A stretch of 64,000 nt of DNA from Maribacter aestuarii (GTDB lineage Bacteria; Bacteroidota; Bacteroidia; Flavobacteriales; Flavobacteriaceae), in the NCBI RefSeq assembly GCF_027474845.2, contig NZ_CP107031.2, positions 3,673,001-3,737,000 on the forward strand, in the 5' to 3' direction. Below the pieces are notes generated by a model. The model did no database searches. It saw nothing but the letters and a program-made list of their open reading frames with translations, and was not told the DNA's origin. Below are positions 47,081-56,390 of this stretch, one piece after another (within the stretch, counting starts at the first letter, position 1; every line of letters starts with the position of its first letter). The position numbers were made by a program, and so were the translations under genes.

Positions 47081-50000
47081 TCAAGGACTATTTTTCCTTT
47101 TCTTACCCAATGAAACTTTGTAGTCATCAATGGTTCCTTGTATCTTTAGATTGAGGAACTTGGTCTTTCCGTTGGGGTCGACCTCTACGATTTCATCTAC
47201 TTTATCTTCGTCAGGAACGCTGTCCTTCTTACTTCCAAACAATTTTTGCATGGTCGCCTTTCTTACGGTTTTCCAAGGTATACGTAAGAAATAATCAATA
47301 TTTTGATCGCTGTCGTGTGTTCCTGACAGTTCCATATGACCAATGGTCGATTCAATGGCCATAACTGGAATATGGATTTTCCCTTTGTCAATGGCCAAAC
47401 TGTTTTGTAGGGTATCAAACCGAATGTTCCGTAGGTTTTTATCTCCCATATAATCCGATAGTGCCAACATGGGGTCATAATTCTTTAGGTTTCCATTTAA
47501 CACCTTTACTTCCATTTCAATAGAAGATTGGTCCAAATCTGGTACCATATCAGGGTATACTCTTATTTTACCGCTAATCCTAGCCGTAAGTTTTCCCTGT
47601 AAGTTTTCTGAAACGAGGTGGTCTTGCCCAAAATTTTCAAATTTGAAAAGTAATTTTTCCAAATCAACATCGGTCAGTACCAAATCCGGCTGCATATAAA
47701 TGTGTTTTGGGTCACTACCGTTAAAATATCCTTTTAAACGAATGTTTCCTCCAGCAGCATCCATGGTAAGCGTATCTACATACATATAATGATCAGGTGT
47801 CGTTCTTAAATTTGCCTTGATATTTTTAAGGTCTATCCTATGGTAAATGAAGTGGGCTATGTCCGCTTTAAAACGCATGTTTGTAAATGGCAATTCATAT
47901 ATATTGAAGGCATCCGCGTGTTCCGAAACGTCTTCGGCAATCGGCCTAACCGCTTCACCTGACTGTGGGGGACTTAGGTCAAAATCAAAAAGGGCATCGT
48001 AATCAATATAGTTAGCACGTACTTCAAGGTAATTATCACGCTTCTTAATGGTCTGGTCTTCCCCCAAATAATAATTTAAATCAAAATTAAAATTGGTCGA
48101 CCCAATTTCACCGTGAAAGTCATTTATTACAATATGCTCGTCCTCGTAATGGATGTTGCCTTTAAAGTCGTGAAAACGTTGTGGATGTAGTTCCATCTTT
48201 GTGTTCAGCTTGTCTAGGGCAATATCAATGGAATTCAGCGAAGAATCGGTATAATGCATCCTTGAGGTGAAATGAAGGGCCAGATCGTCAAAAATTTCAT
48301 GTCGGTACTCTTCCGGGACGTAATTTTCTCCCTTATAAGAGAAAACATCTTCCAGTCGTAACTTTTTTGAGTTAAGATTAAAATCTAGCGCTACATCTCC
48401 ATTACGTTCGGGCTGCATCCAAAAAGCATAATCATGTACCAGTCCGTCTAAATGAAAATCACTATCGTCAATATAGCCCTCGAAGTCTACTATTTTCAAA
48501 TCCTTATCATCAATCAAAACATCGGCATGAAAATCATGTAAATTATGAGGATAATGCTTTAATTCCGCATAGAGACTATCGATAAAAAATTCCCCTTTAG
48601 GTAAATATTCAGATTCGGTAAAGTCTTTGGCAGAGCCAACAAAAGAAAGTCCAAGACTAAGATTTTTAACCTGTTCGTCATATCCGGTTTGGGTAGTGTC
48701 CTGCGCTGAAAATCCTGTCAATGCTGCAATATCTAGGTAATTGGACGTGATATCCAAATGTGCTTCAACGGGAGTCTTTGTATGATGTACAATAGACGGT
48801 AGGTCGGACAGAAATCCACTTATAGATACATCTGAATTACCCGTTAACAGCTCAAATTGTTTGAGGGTAGCCTCCTTGCCGTTCATCAGCAGGTTTACAT
48901 TAAGGGTGTCCAGTGGAATAGGAAGATTCTTTGCCTCCAAGTGAAGCTTCTCTACTTTTAACTCCGCATAGTAGGCCTGGTTTAGTTGCTGCAATGCCAT
49001 TTCTGGCTGGTCGATATTAACGATATCGTGAAAATTCATCTTTAGTTTAATAGTCCCCGAGGCGTTCTGTACCTGCTCCAGTTCAAAGAAGTCTGCGATA
49101 AATTCTAGATTGAAGTTGGCGTCCATTTGCATTTCAACATCAGGAGCTTCAAAATTCTTTACGAAGAGCGCGCCCTTAAACTCGCCTTTTTCCAAGGAGG
49201 CGGTCATATCGGTCAACGAAAATTCCATGGTGCTGGCATCCCTGTTTTCCCCGTTGCTAAAATGGCCCCTAAAGCCCATATTGTCTATTTTTTTGGCACT
49301 GGCCGTATTCTCCAAAAAGGCCTTTCCGGCACCAAATTCGGCATTGATGGCAGGCCTGTTACCTTTATTTGCCGGACCTTTGATGGTGGCATTGAAATAA
49401 ATCTCCCCGGCATTTTTATATTTCTCCAAATAGGGAATCACATCTGTTGGCGCAAATGCAAAAAGCATATCAAAATTGGGCTTGGTACCCTTTATGGCAA
49501 GGTCAAGGCCCATATCGTTCTTGGTATCTATAGATCCCTCAAGCTCAAAATCACCGTTCTCCATAACAATCCCGGAAGGTGCTATGTCCAGTAGCCCTGT
49601 GGATGTATGGAATGCCACGTCTGTATGTATTTCAAAATGTTTGTTGCGGATAAAGGTAGTGTCACCATCTTTGATGACATTCAGTTCCAATTCGGTATCG
49701 ATGTGGCCGGTAATGATACTGTCGCTGATACTAAAGCCCCCTTTGCCTTCATAAATGAACTTTTCAACATCGGTGTTGGTGGCTTCATCAAGCGTATGGA
49801 TATCCAGGTTTTTTAATCGGATCTTATTCAAGTGAATATTGGTGGTTGGCGTATCCTCCTCAGAAATAGGGGCTAGGGAATTTTGGATATTGGATGTATT
49901 ATCCTCGTGAATAACAATATTAAACACGCCCTCTTCTATCACTAGGGAGTGGATGTCGTAGTTTCCACTAACCATATCCCAAAGATTGAAGCCCACATAA

Positions 50001-50362
50001 ATGTCCTTCACATCCATTATTGGGAGGGCATTGACCGCTTTGGTCTCAAAGACTTGAACATCATAAATTTTTATGGAGAGGTCCGGTAAATTGCCAAATA
50101 GAGACAAGTTGCTATTGCCTACGGTAATAAGGCCTTTGTGCTCTTGGTTTAGGAGGGCAACCCCTTCTTTAATAATTTCAGATTGGTGGCTTTGTACGTA
50201 CAGCAAAACGATTCCTATGCATAGCGTAGGTACCATGATGGTTACCAATACTGTCCGTTTCCAATGTTTTTTGAGCCTCAAAGTAGATTTATTTGATTTA
50301 GAGGAGCTATTGTCCTTTGAGAATAACGAATTCGCATGGCATAGTATTGTTTGGCCCAACAT
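47081..50362 (-). CDS. AsmA-family envelope protein, 1093 residues
   Basis: The very large protein has an N-terminal transmembrane helix (about 36-54, 'VLVTIMVPTLCIGIVLLYV') and a long periplasmic body of AsmA/TamB-like repeated beta-strands, starting with 'LITVGNSNLSLFGNLPDLSI', the usual AsmA N-terminal block. The C-terminal 250 residues ('ENLQGKLTARISGKIRVYPD', 'LRIPWKTVRKATMQKLFG') match the AsmA-like C-terminal domain. Members are thought to move phospholipids between the inner and outer membranes. The gene is flanked by two copies of a small palindromic repeat. Confidence 0.87.
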   Translation of the reverse strand: MLGQTILCHANSLFSKDNSSSKSNKSTLRLKKHWKRTVLVTIMVPTLCIGIVLLYVQSHQSEIIKEGVALLNQEHKGLITVGNSNLSLFGNLPDLSIKIYDVQVFETKAVNALPIMDVKDIYVGFNLWDMVSGNYDIHSLVIEEGVFNIVIHEDNTSNIQNSLAPISEEDTPTTNIHLNKIRLKNLDIHTLDEATNTDVEKFIYEGKGGFSISDSIITGHIDTELELNVIKDGDTTFIRNKHFEIHTDVAFHTSTGLLDIAPSGIVMENGDFELEGSIDTKNDMGLDLAIKGTKPNFDMLFAFAPTDVIPYLEKYKNAGEIYFNATIKGPANKGNRPAINAEFGAGKAFLENTASAKKIDNMGFRGHFSNGENRDASTMEFSLTDMTASLEKGEFKGALFVKNFEAPDVEMQMDANFNLEFIADFFELEQVQNASGTIKLKMNFHDIVNIDQPEMALQQLNQAYYAELKVEKLHLEAKNLPIPLDTLNVNLLMNGKEATLKQFELLTGNSDVSISGFLSDLPSIVHHTKTPVEAHLDITSNYLDIAALTGFSAQDTTQTGYDEQVKNLSLGLSFVGSAKDFTESEYLPKGEFFIDSLYAELKHYPHNLHDFHADVLIDDKDLKIVDFEGYIDDSDFHLDGLVHDYAFWMQPERNGDVALDFNLNSKKLRLEDVFSYKGENYVPEEYRHEIFDDLALHFTSRMHYTDSSLNSIDIALDKLNTKMELHPQRFHDFKGNIHYEDEHIVINDFHGEIGSTNFNFDLNYYLGEDQTIKKRDNYLEVRANYIDYDALFDFDLSPPQSGEAVRPIAEDVSEHADAFNIYELPFTNMRFKADIAHFIYHRIDLKNIKANLRTTPDHYMYVDTLTMDAAGGNIRLKGYFNGSDPKHIYMQPDLVLTDVDLEKLLFKFENFGQDHLVSENLQGKLTARISGKIRVYPDMVPDLDQSSIEMEVKVLNGNLKNYDPMLALSDYMGDKNLRNIRFDTLQNSLAIDKGKIHIPVMAIESTIGHMELSGTHDSDQNIDYFLRIPWKTVRKATMQKLFGSKKDSVPDEDKVDEIVEVDPNGKTKFLNLKIQGTIDDYKVSLGKKRKNSP

Positions 50363-50530
50363 TTAGATGTAGCTACTTTGCGAAGTTGCAGAAGACCGGA
50401 CAAAAATAGTTAGTCGATTTCGTGTGATTTTTCCGTTGTTTGGATACTTCAGCCACGGACTAAACTAATACTGCGAAATTTATTATAATATTCAGGGATA
50501 GATGACTTTCCTTCAAGGGTATAAAATTAA
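50363..50530. other. Gap upstream of the AsmA-like gene
   Basis: This holds the promoter region of the reverse AsmA-like gene and then the intergenic repeat copy B. No gene is seen before the LRR start at 50797. Confidence 0.45.
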
Positions 50531-50665
50531 AAGGTCTAGTAGACCTTAAATTTTTTGAGCTGGTCGAAGCGCTGGCCTATTTGGCACTTTACTTTCTTTG
50601 CCGGTTGTCCCTTAGCTTTTCGAAGGGTAGGAGGTGAGTGACAATGAGTTTACGAGTTTCATGAA
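50531..50665 (+). repeat. Palindromic intergenic repeat, copy B
   Basis: AAGGTCTAGTAGACCTT (50531-50547) is identical to copy A and is followed by AAATTTTTTGAGCTG. Copy B has about 60 extra bases (about 50563-50623) before the 'AAGGGTAGGAGG' tail that corresponds to copy A's 'AAGGCTAGGAGG'. The extra piece carries 'GGTCGAAGC' and 'CTTTTCGAAG' segments. Confidence 0.62.
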
Positions 50666-50796
50666 TTCATTGTTATAAACTAACCAGTCGTGAATAAGTG
50701 TGTGAAATGGAATTTTAAAGATTATTTTCAAGTGTGATACTTCGTATATGGGTTTTACGTTATAAACCTATAAATCATCGAAAGTCAAAATATCTT

Positions 50797-52479
50797 ATGA
50801 AGAAAGTAATCTTTTTCCTTTTTGCGAGTCTATTAGCTATTTCTTGTTCTTCTGACATTGAGGACCCCATAACACCAATTGATGATGAAATAGAGGTAGG
50901 TGAAGGAAAACAAGTTTTCCGGGTTGATTTAAAGGAACTATCCGCAAAAAAGGCTTTAAGTAATGAAAAAAACCTTGAACCAGCTTTTGCCCTAGTTAGT
51001 ATAAACGATAGTAATGGTGCTGCCATACTTACCAGGGAAAAGATAGCTTTAACAAAAAAATCAGATTCATATATCACTAATGAAATTTCTTTAGAAGTCG
51101 GTAACTATTCCCTAGTAGAATTCATCGTGACCGATGCAAACGATGTTGTAATTTCGGTGGCACCAAAAGAAAATTCAGTATTGGCACAATTTTCAAACAG
51201 TCCGTTACCCTTTAATTTTCAAGTTTCTGAAAATGAAACAAAAGAAACGGCTGCTGAGAATATCAATGCGGCAGGTTATACTTCCATTGATTTCGGGTAT
51301 ACAGGATTAACCTTGACATTTCCAGAAAGTACAGATTCATTTAGTCTTACTGTCGATGAAACAGACTCGATTACCCTTAAAAACTTAAATTTAAAATCTA
51401 TAACGGGGTCTACCTATTTGGTAGATTGGGGTGATGAAGTCATTGAAGAATACGTGACGACCATACCTAACTCGGGTATCGATAACGAAATTTCACATAC
51501 CTATTCAGAAAATGGAACCTATACTATTACCATTACTGGTGCTATAGAAGCCATTGAAGTTTTTGAATTCAATAGTAACCAAGAAAACAATTGGGAAAGC
51601 CATATCACCTCTGTCAATATCGAAAAGTTGACCTTGCTTAAATCGATGGGGCTATTTACAGGATTACTTTCTTCTTTAGACATATCAAAAAATGCGGAAC
51701 TGGAAATTCTAAATATTGGTAATCATCGGCTAACTAGTATCGATTTGTCGAATAACCCCAATTTACGGATAATTACCCTAAGCGATAATGAATTAACTGA
51801 AGTAAACGTATCTCAAAATCCAGCTATAGAAAATCTCTTCTTAGTCAGAAACCAAATCTCTTTTCTTGACCTTTCACAAAATGGGAGCTTATCGGTTATA
51901 TCCGCTAGGGAAAACAATCTAAGCGATATAGATTTTTCAAATAACCTAAATTTAACTCAGTTCGATTTAAGTAATAATGCTATTTCCAGCATTGATATTT
52001 CCGCAAATTTAGCGTTAACGAATATTAATTTGGGAGCCAACCAACTTAGCGCTATTGACGTTTCCCAAAACACCAATCTTGTACGTCTTGATTTGTATAC
52101 GAATCAAATTAATGCTATCGATTTATCCACCAATTTGAAGTTGAGAGACTTGTACATTGATGGTAATCTTTTGACAGAAATTGACCTGTCTTCAAATCCT
52201 GAGTTGGAGCGATTGATTATTGAAAATAACAATTTCACGACCCTGAACATTACATCGAACCCAAAGATTTTTAATTTGGAGATTGGTGGAAATCAATTTA
52301 GTGCTATGGAATTAGATCAAATACTTTCGCAAATCTATGACCATGCGATTTTAAATTCTACCATGAACGGCTATGTAGATTATCAAAATACTCCGGGGTT
52401 TGGAGATATTGATCCGACAACGATAGTAAAACTTAATGAATTGGTAACAAGCTTTAATTGGACTCTAAACAACAATTAG
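50797..52479 (+). CDS. Leucine-rich-repeat lipoprotein
   Basis: From the ATG at 50797 the protein has 560 residues; the in-frame upstream start at 50734 would put 21 residues before the signal. The lipobox is LAISC (Cys17). After a Ser/Glu-rich linker and a PKD-like beta domain ('YLVDWGDEVIEEY', 'HTYSENGTYTITITG'), there are about eleven LRRs of 21 residues of the type 'L..LDLSNN..L..I' ('LTSIDLSNNPNLRIITLSDN', 'LSAIDVSQNTNLVRLDLYTN'). It is probably on the cell surface and binds protein or peptide ligands. No T9SS signal is present. Confidence 0.85.
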   Translation: MKKVIFFLFASLLAISCSSDIEDPITPIDDEIEVGEGKQVFRVDLKELSAKKALSNEKNLEPAFALVSINDSNGAAILTREKIALTKKSDSYITNEISLEVGNYSLVEFIVTDANDVVISVAPKENSVLAQFSNSPLPFNFQVSENETKETAAENINAAGYTSIDFGYTGLTLTFPESTDSFSLTVDETDSITLKNLNLKSITGSTYLVDWGDEVIEEYVTTIPNSGIDNEISHTYSENGTYTITITGAIEAIEVFEFNSNQENNWESHITSVNIEKLTLLKSMGLFTGLLSSLDISKNAELEILNIGNHRLTSIDLSNNPNLRIITLSDNELTEVNVSQNPAIENLFLVRNQISFLDLSQNGSLSVISARENNLSDIDFSNNLNLTQFDLSNNAISSIDISANLALTNINLGANQLSAIDVSQNTNLVRLDLYTNQINAIDLSTNLKLRDLYIDGNLLTEIDLSSNPELERLIIENNNFTTLNITSNPKIFNLEIGGNQFSAMELDQILSQIYDHAILNSTMNGYVDYQNTPGFGDIDPTTIVKLNELVTSFNWTLNNN

Positions 52480-52786
52480 TTGCTTCATTTAGCACGCTTT
52501 TTTCATTCATATCTGTAATAACTTATCGCTATTTTATATAACGGCATATTATGTTTCATTTTTGAATCATAATTTATATTATGTCAAATAGGATTTTAGA
52601 ATAGGTATATGATTGCCTGCCCCCCATCTTGTCCATTCAATAAATTATTTGACCAGCTTAAAGCACCCAACAATAATCTCCACTATAAAAGTCCACAAAT
52701 AATTAATTTTTGTAACTTAATATCATTAAACGCATCGGCCCCCAGTTCCGCGTACCGCATGAATTTTGTTTTTAAAAAAGCAAATT
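52480..52786. other. Gap before the BLUF gene
   Basis: No gene, hairpin or repeat I can support; low-complexity AT-rich sequence that must hold the BLUF promoter. Confidence 0.5.
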
Positions 52787-53227
52787 ATGTACAGTATCAT
52801 TTACAGATCGATAGCCGAACCTTCCTTCGACGAAAATAGTATTGAAAAAATGCTGTTAAAAGCGCAGAAGAAAAATCTGAAAGCCAACATTACAGGGTGC
52901 CTACTGTATCACAATAGAAAATTTGTACAACTTATAGAGGGTAAAGAAATTTCAGTACTGATGTTATACGCAAACATCCTGGAAGACAAGCGCCATAAGG
53001 ACATCGTCATGTTAAATAGTTCGATAAGCAAACACCGGTTATTCAATAACTGGAGCATGATTTTTAACAACCTCAATTTGAAATCAAATCAAGCGGAACA
53101 CAAGCGCATGCTCTTTGACGCTATTTTTCACAAATCGTCATCCGTAGACACCCCTACGGAATCAAAGATTACGTTATGGACCAATGTCTATGAAGTTCTC
53201 TACGCAGAAGGTGCCCTAACCAATTAA
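52787..53227 (+). CDS. BLUF-domain blue-light photoreceptor
   Basis: From the ATG at 52787 the protein has 146 residues. It holds a single BLUF domain with the flavin-contacting residues: Tyr6 ('SIIYRS'), Asn30 ('KKNLKANITG'), Gln48 ('FVQLIEG') and Trp89-Met91 ('NWSM'). The 'ILEDKRHKDIV' helix is also typical. BLUF proteins bind FAD and change hydrogen bonding on blue light. There is no effector domain, so the signal must pass to a partner. Its convergent neighbour is a TPR-adenylate cyclase, 129 bp away. Confidence 0.92.
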   Translation: MYSIIYRSIAEPSFDENSIEKMLLKAQKKNLKANITGCLLYHNRKFVQLIEGKEISVLMLYANILEDKRHKDIVMLNSSISKHRLFNNWSMIFNNLNLKSNQAEHKRMLFDAIFHKSSSVDTPTESKITLWTNVYEVLYAEGALTN

Positions 53228-53356
53228 AAAAACACCCATCTTTACTGAAGTATAAAATTCGATAATATTATTTATGTAACTATTTATCAGTTAATTATAA
53301 TAATTTTTTTATTGTTCGCTTGGCTCCAGCTTTTCTACTTTTCCCTCAAAGGGGTT

Positions 53357-55228
53357 TCAAACAGCTTCTGAACTTAATGTGATTTTCTTTCGCATATGGT
53401 TTTGGAACTCGGCTTCTTTTTCTGATTTCAGGCCATTTACAAAATACATCTTCATTAAGCCTTTATTTTTTACATGTATTTCTCCACGGTACGTGCAATT
53501 AAAATCAGATTTCACAAGATGAAACGTGTCTTCGGATATATTGATTTTATCGACCTCTGATGCCGTTTCCATTCTAGCCGCTATATTAACGGTATCTCCC
53601 CAGATGTCATACGCAAACTTCTTTTTACCCACCACTCCGGCAACAACAGTTCCCGAGCTGATACCAACCCTCAACTCAAAACGTGTGGTATTATCCGGAT
53701 TATTTTTTTTTGCGGACGCTACAAAGTCTAAAAAGTCTTTAGCGGCAAGTATCAATTTTTGGGCGTGCTTTTCCGCGGGAAAGGGAAGTCCACAAGCACA
53801 CATATAGCAATCCCCCAGGGTCTTTATTTTTTCGATGCCATACTTTTCTATGATATCATCGAATTCTGAAAAATAGAAATCGATACTTTTAACCAATTCT
53901 TCTGGGGATAAGTGTTCAGCATGCATCGTAAACCCTTTAAAATCAGCAAAAAGAACACTAACAGCATTAAATTTCTTGGCTTTGACCTTACCATAATCCT
54001 TTAACTCCTTAGCGGTTTCTACCGGTAAAATATTTTTTAGGAGATGATCGGACCTGTTTTTTTCCCTCTCAATAATTAGATTTGTTTTTCGAATAAATCT
54101 GTTCCTTCTATAAAGAACAAAGGTCAACATACCTATCAGAAGTATCATCGCCACCGAAGCCAAAACCACTATTTTTTGATTTTTTTGTTTTTCGTTCAAG
54201 ATATCTATCTCACCCTGTTTTTGGGAAACCTCGTAAGCTGTGCTAAGATTTGCCAATTGCTCAACTGTTTCAAGATTCTTGATACTATCCCTATAAATGA
54301 TGGATGTCTTATAAAAGTCAAATGCCTCAGCACGCTTACCTTGCGCATCATAAAGTTCTGATATTTTTAGATTAGCATCGGCCAATTGCTCTTTAAGGCC
54401 ATATGCTGACGCCAACTGCAAACTTCGCTGAGCGTATTTTAGAGCTTCTGTAAAATTTTGTTTTTTAGCATAAATATCCGCCATTGTTTTCAGATATATT
54501 GCAATGGCATAATAGTCCTTATTATCTTCCAGAATACCAATGGCTTCGTTTATATTCGATAGCGCTGCTTCATCATCACCTTGGGCCGCATATACCATTC
54601 CTTCATTTCCTAATTTATAGGCCATACCGATAGGAAAATCAATTCTCGCAAAAATGTCCCCAGCTTCCTGATAATTCTGTAGGGCTTTTTTATAATTATC
54701 CGATTCGAATAGCACTTCTCCCCTATTAATTAAAACTCGACCCAAAGCCATAGAATCGTTGCTCTGACGCAGCGATTCAATACCTTCATTATAATATTTT
54801 TCAGCATATTCGGTATTCCCAATTTCAGCGTAGGTGTCAGCAATAGAAATTAAAATTGAAGTTGAACTCTTTTGATCATCTATAGCCTTTGCAACTTCCA
54901 TAGCCTTAAAAAAAGCGTCCAAAGATTCGATGTAATCTCCTTTTCTTTGGTACGCATTTCCACGCTGTATATAGGCGGTAAGTTGGTACTTCTTATCCGA
55001 ATCGGTATTGGCTTTGCTCAACAATAGGTCGGCATAGTAAAGTATGGTATCAGGCCTTGCTTCATATTTTAAGATATTTTTTACCATCTCAAAATCATCC
55101 GACGGTTTTCCAGAGGAATGATATAAACGTAAAAGACTATCCGCCTTAGCTTGATTTTGGGCTAAAGTTGTTGCTATCCAACTAAATTGAAATGCTACAA
55201 TTAGGATAATAATTTTATACTTCAACAT
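53357..55228 (-). CDS. TPR-transmembrane-class III adenylate cyclase (copy 2)
   Basis: The 623-residue protein repeats the layout of copy 1: signal peptide (cleavage near LAQ), TPR-like helical repeats (about 55-340), a transmembrane helix (352-374) and a cytoplasmic cyclase domain. Asp429 (FADFKGF) and Asp473 (TLGDCYM) bind metal; Lys469 and Asp541 recognise ATP; Asn548 and Arg552 are in place. A tail of about 40 residues follows the catalytic domain ('GLKSEKEAEFQNHMRK…'). An intact A9 run (53703-53711 on the reverse strand) lies in the gene. It follows the small AidA/PixA-like gene by 20 bp. Confidence 0.9.
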   Translation of the reverse strand: MLKYKIIILIVAFQFSWIATTLAQNQAKADSLLRLYHSSGKPSDDFEMVKNILKYEARPDTILYYADLLLSKANTDSDKKYQLTAYIQRGNAYQRKGDYIESLDAFFKAMEVAKAIDDQKSSTSILISIADTYAEIGNTEYAEKYYNEGIESLRQSNDSMALGRVLINRGEVLFESDNYKKALQNYQEAGDIFARIDFPIGMAYKLGNEGMVYAAQGDDEAALSNINEAIGILEDNKDYYAIAIYLKTMADIYAKKQNFTEALKYAQRSLQLASAYGLKEQLADANLKISELYDAQGKRAEAFDFYKTSIIYRDSIKNLETVEQLANLSTAYEVSQKQGEIDILNEKQKNQKIVVLASVAMILLIGMLTFVLYRRNRFIRKTNLIIEREKNRSDHLLKNILPVETAKELKDYGKVKAKKFNAVSVLFADFKGFTMHAEHLSPEELVKSIDFYFSEFDDIIEKYGIEKIKTLGDCYMCACGLPFPAEKHAQKLILAAKDFLDFVASAKKNNPDNTTRFELRVGISSGTVVAGVVGKKKFAYDIWGDTVNIAARMETASEVDKINISEDTFHLVKSDFNCTYRGEIHVKNKGLMKMYFVNGLKSEKEAEFQNHMRKKITLSSEAV

Positions 55229-55248
55229 TTTTGTATATTAAAATACCT

Positions 55249-55713
55249 TTACCTCATACGGTATTGAAGTTTTGGGTCTAAAGAATAGGATTTTGAGTTT
55301 TCAGTTTCATCTTGGGTAATCGTAAAATTGATATTGTAGGTGTATTCATCACCGTCTTCAAGACCTTTGTTTTTTACCCTTCCGCTCACTTCTCCATATC
55401 GACCGCCATTACCCAATAGGGTTGACCTTTTAAAAAAATTAATATTTGCTGGCCTATTTACCATTACAATACTGTCAATAGAAATATCATAGCCTGTATC
55501 ATTACTTTCCCCTGATCCAGGTAACCCTTTGATTTTTTTTACTTTTGTTTTAAAGTCTGTAATTGGTTTGCCACCTTCAGAAACCGAACCTCCAAAGTCA
55601 TCTTCAATCTCACAAAATTTCTTTATTTCTGCTTCGGTTGGGTAACTTATTGCGAAAAGATCTGCCGCATTAACTTGGAGGATAATTTGAACTCTTGCTC
55701 TAGTGTTTTCCAT
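55249..55713 (-). CDS. Small AidA/PixA-like protein, partner of cyclase copy 2
   Basis: The 154-residue protein has no signal peptide and consists of a single domain homologous to the C-terminal half of the beta-trefoil protein at 15955-16887. Shared points: 'ARVQIILQVNAADLFAIS' near the start, 'GYDISIDSIVM', 'YTYNINFTIT' and 'KSYSLDPKLQY'. It resembles the AidA/PixA inclusion-body family only loosely. It is followed by the cyclase gene 20 bp later and so is co-transcribed with it. Function unknown. Confidence 0.82.
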   Translation of the reverse strand: MENTRARVQIILQVNAADLFAISYPTEAEIKKFCEIEDDFGGSVSEGGKPITDFKTKVKKIKGLPGSGESNDTGYDISIDSIVMVNRPANINFFKRSTLLGNGGRYGEVSGRVKNKGLEDGDEYTYNINFTITQDETENSKSYSLDPKLQYRMR

Positions 55714-55966
55714 GATATTAATTTTTTGAGTGGTTATTAATAATATAACCCTAATAAACTAGGACGTCTATTGTAGTAGAAAAGGGTTATAAACAGTGGG
55801 AAAACTAACCTAATTTAATCAATTAATTTTTAATATGCTAATAATTAGATTGTTAAGGTACAAACAAGCTCCTGCTCTAAGTGCGTAGTTGTTCACGATA
55901 AATAAGATTCTATCCATAAGTTGCTTAAAACCCGATGCACGAAAGGATACTACTACCCTACTAGAA
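55714..55966. other. Gap upstream of cyclase module copy 2
   Basis: Contains the promoter region of the reverse module. No gene is seen. It is bordered by the small frameshifted gene at 55967-56172. Confidence 0.5.
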
Positions 55967-56172
55967 TTAAATATAAATTGACATCTGTATATGACTTCCG
56001 GCGTTGACATCAGTGGCAGCCCAAATAGCATGATCCATTCCGCCGCTGGACATTAATGCGATTAAAATGGCCAGATCATCAGGTGTGGTTATGATTTTCA
56101 ATGCAATTTCGTTCAACACCCGTTCCTCGCCATGTTTTTCAATAATTTGTTCCGGCTTTTTAAATCATACAT
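55967..56172 (-). CDS. Small gene with an apparent -1 frameshift
   Basis: On the reverse strand the ATG at 56172 starts 'MYDLK', and after a -1 shift the frame reads strongly protein-like sequence ('KPEQIIEKHGEERVLNEIAL', then 'TPDDLAILIALMSSGGMDHA') to a stop at 55967. The junction (56158-56164) is the heptamer T TTA AAA in slippery register; one extra A would also repair it. The full product would be about 68 residues. I recognise no family. An even shorter coupled frame lies just upstream (56175-56243). Confidence 0.5.
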
Positions 56173-56174
56173 GG

Positions 56175-56243
56175 TTAGCGATCTGGCATATTAATTTCGA
56201 CCTTTGCCCTTGTCGCGTCATCGATGATATCTATAGCACTCAT
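56175..56243 (-). CDS. Very short upstream frame, possibly a leader peptide
   Basis: A 22-codon frame (MSAIDIIDDATRAK…) ends 2 bp before the ATG at 56172, which suggests translational coupling or a common ancestral gene. It is too short to be sure that it is translated. Confidence 0.3.
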   Translation of the reverse strand: MSAIDIIDDATRAKVEINMPDR

Positions 56244-56390
56244 TTTCTCAACTCGATTGCTGTGTCCGCCTTATTTGAAATTCCCTATACTATCGGAGCT
56301 ATTACAATTTGGAGTTATAGTATAGAACTAATGTATTACTTTACGTATTAAAACATATATCCCTTATAATCAAATATATAAAATACGTTT

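Noticed and set aside
52609..52839. A forward open frame overlapping the BLUF start
   Set aside because: It is in another frame than the BLUF gene and its sequence has no protein-like features.
55819..56031. A reverse-strand open frame of 70 codons
   Set aside because: Its sequence looks random and it overlaps the better-supported frameshifted small gene.
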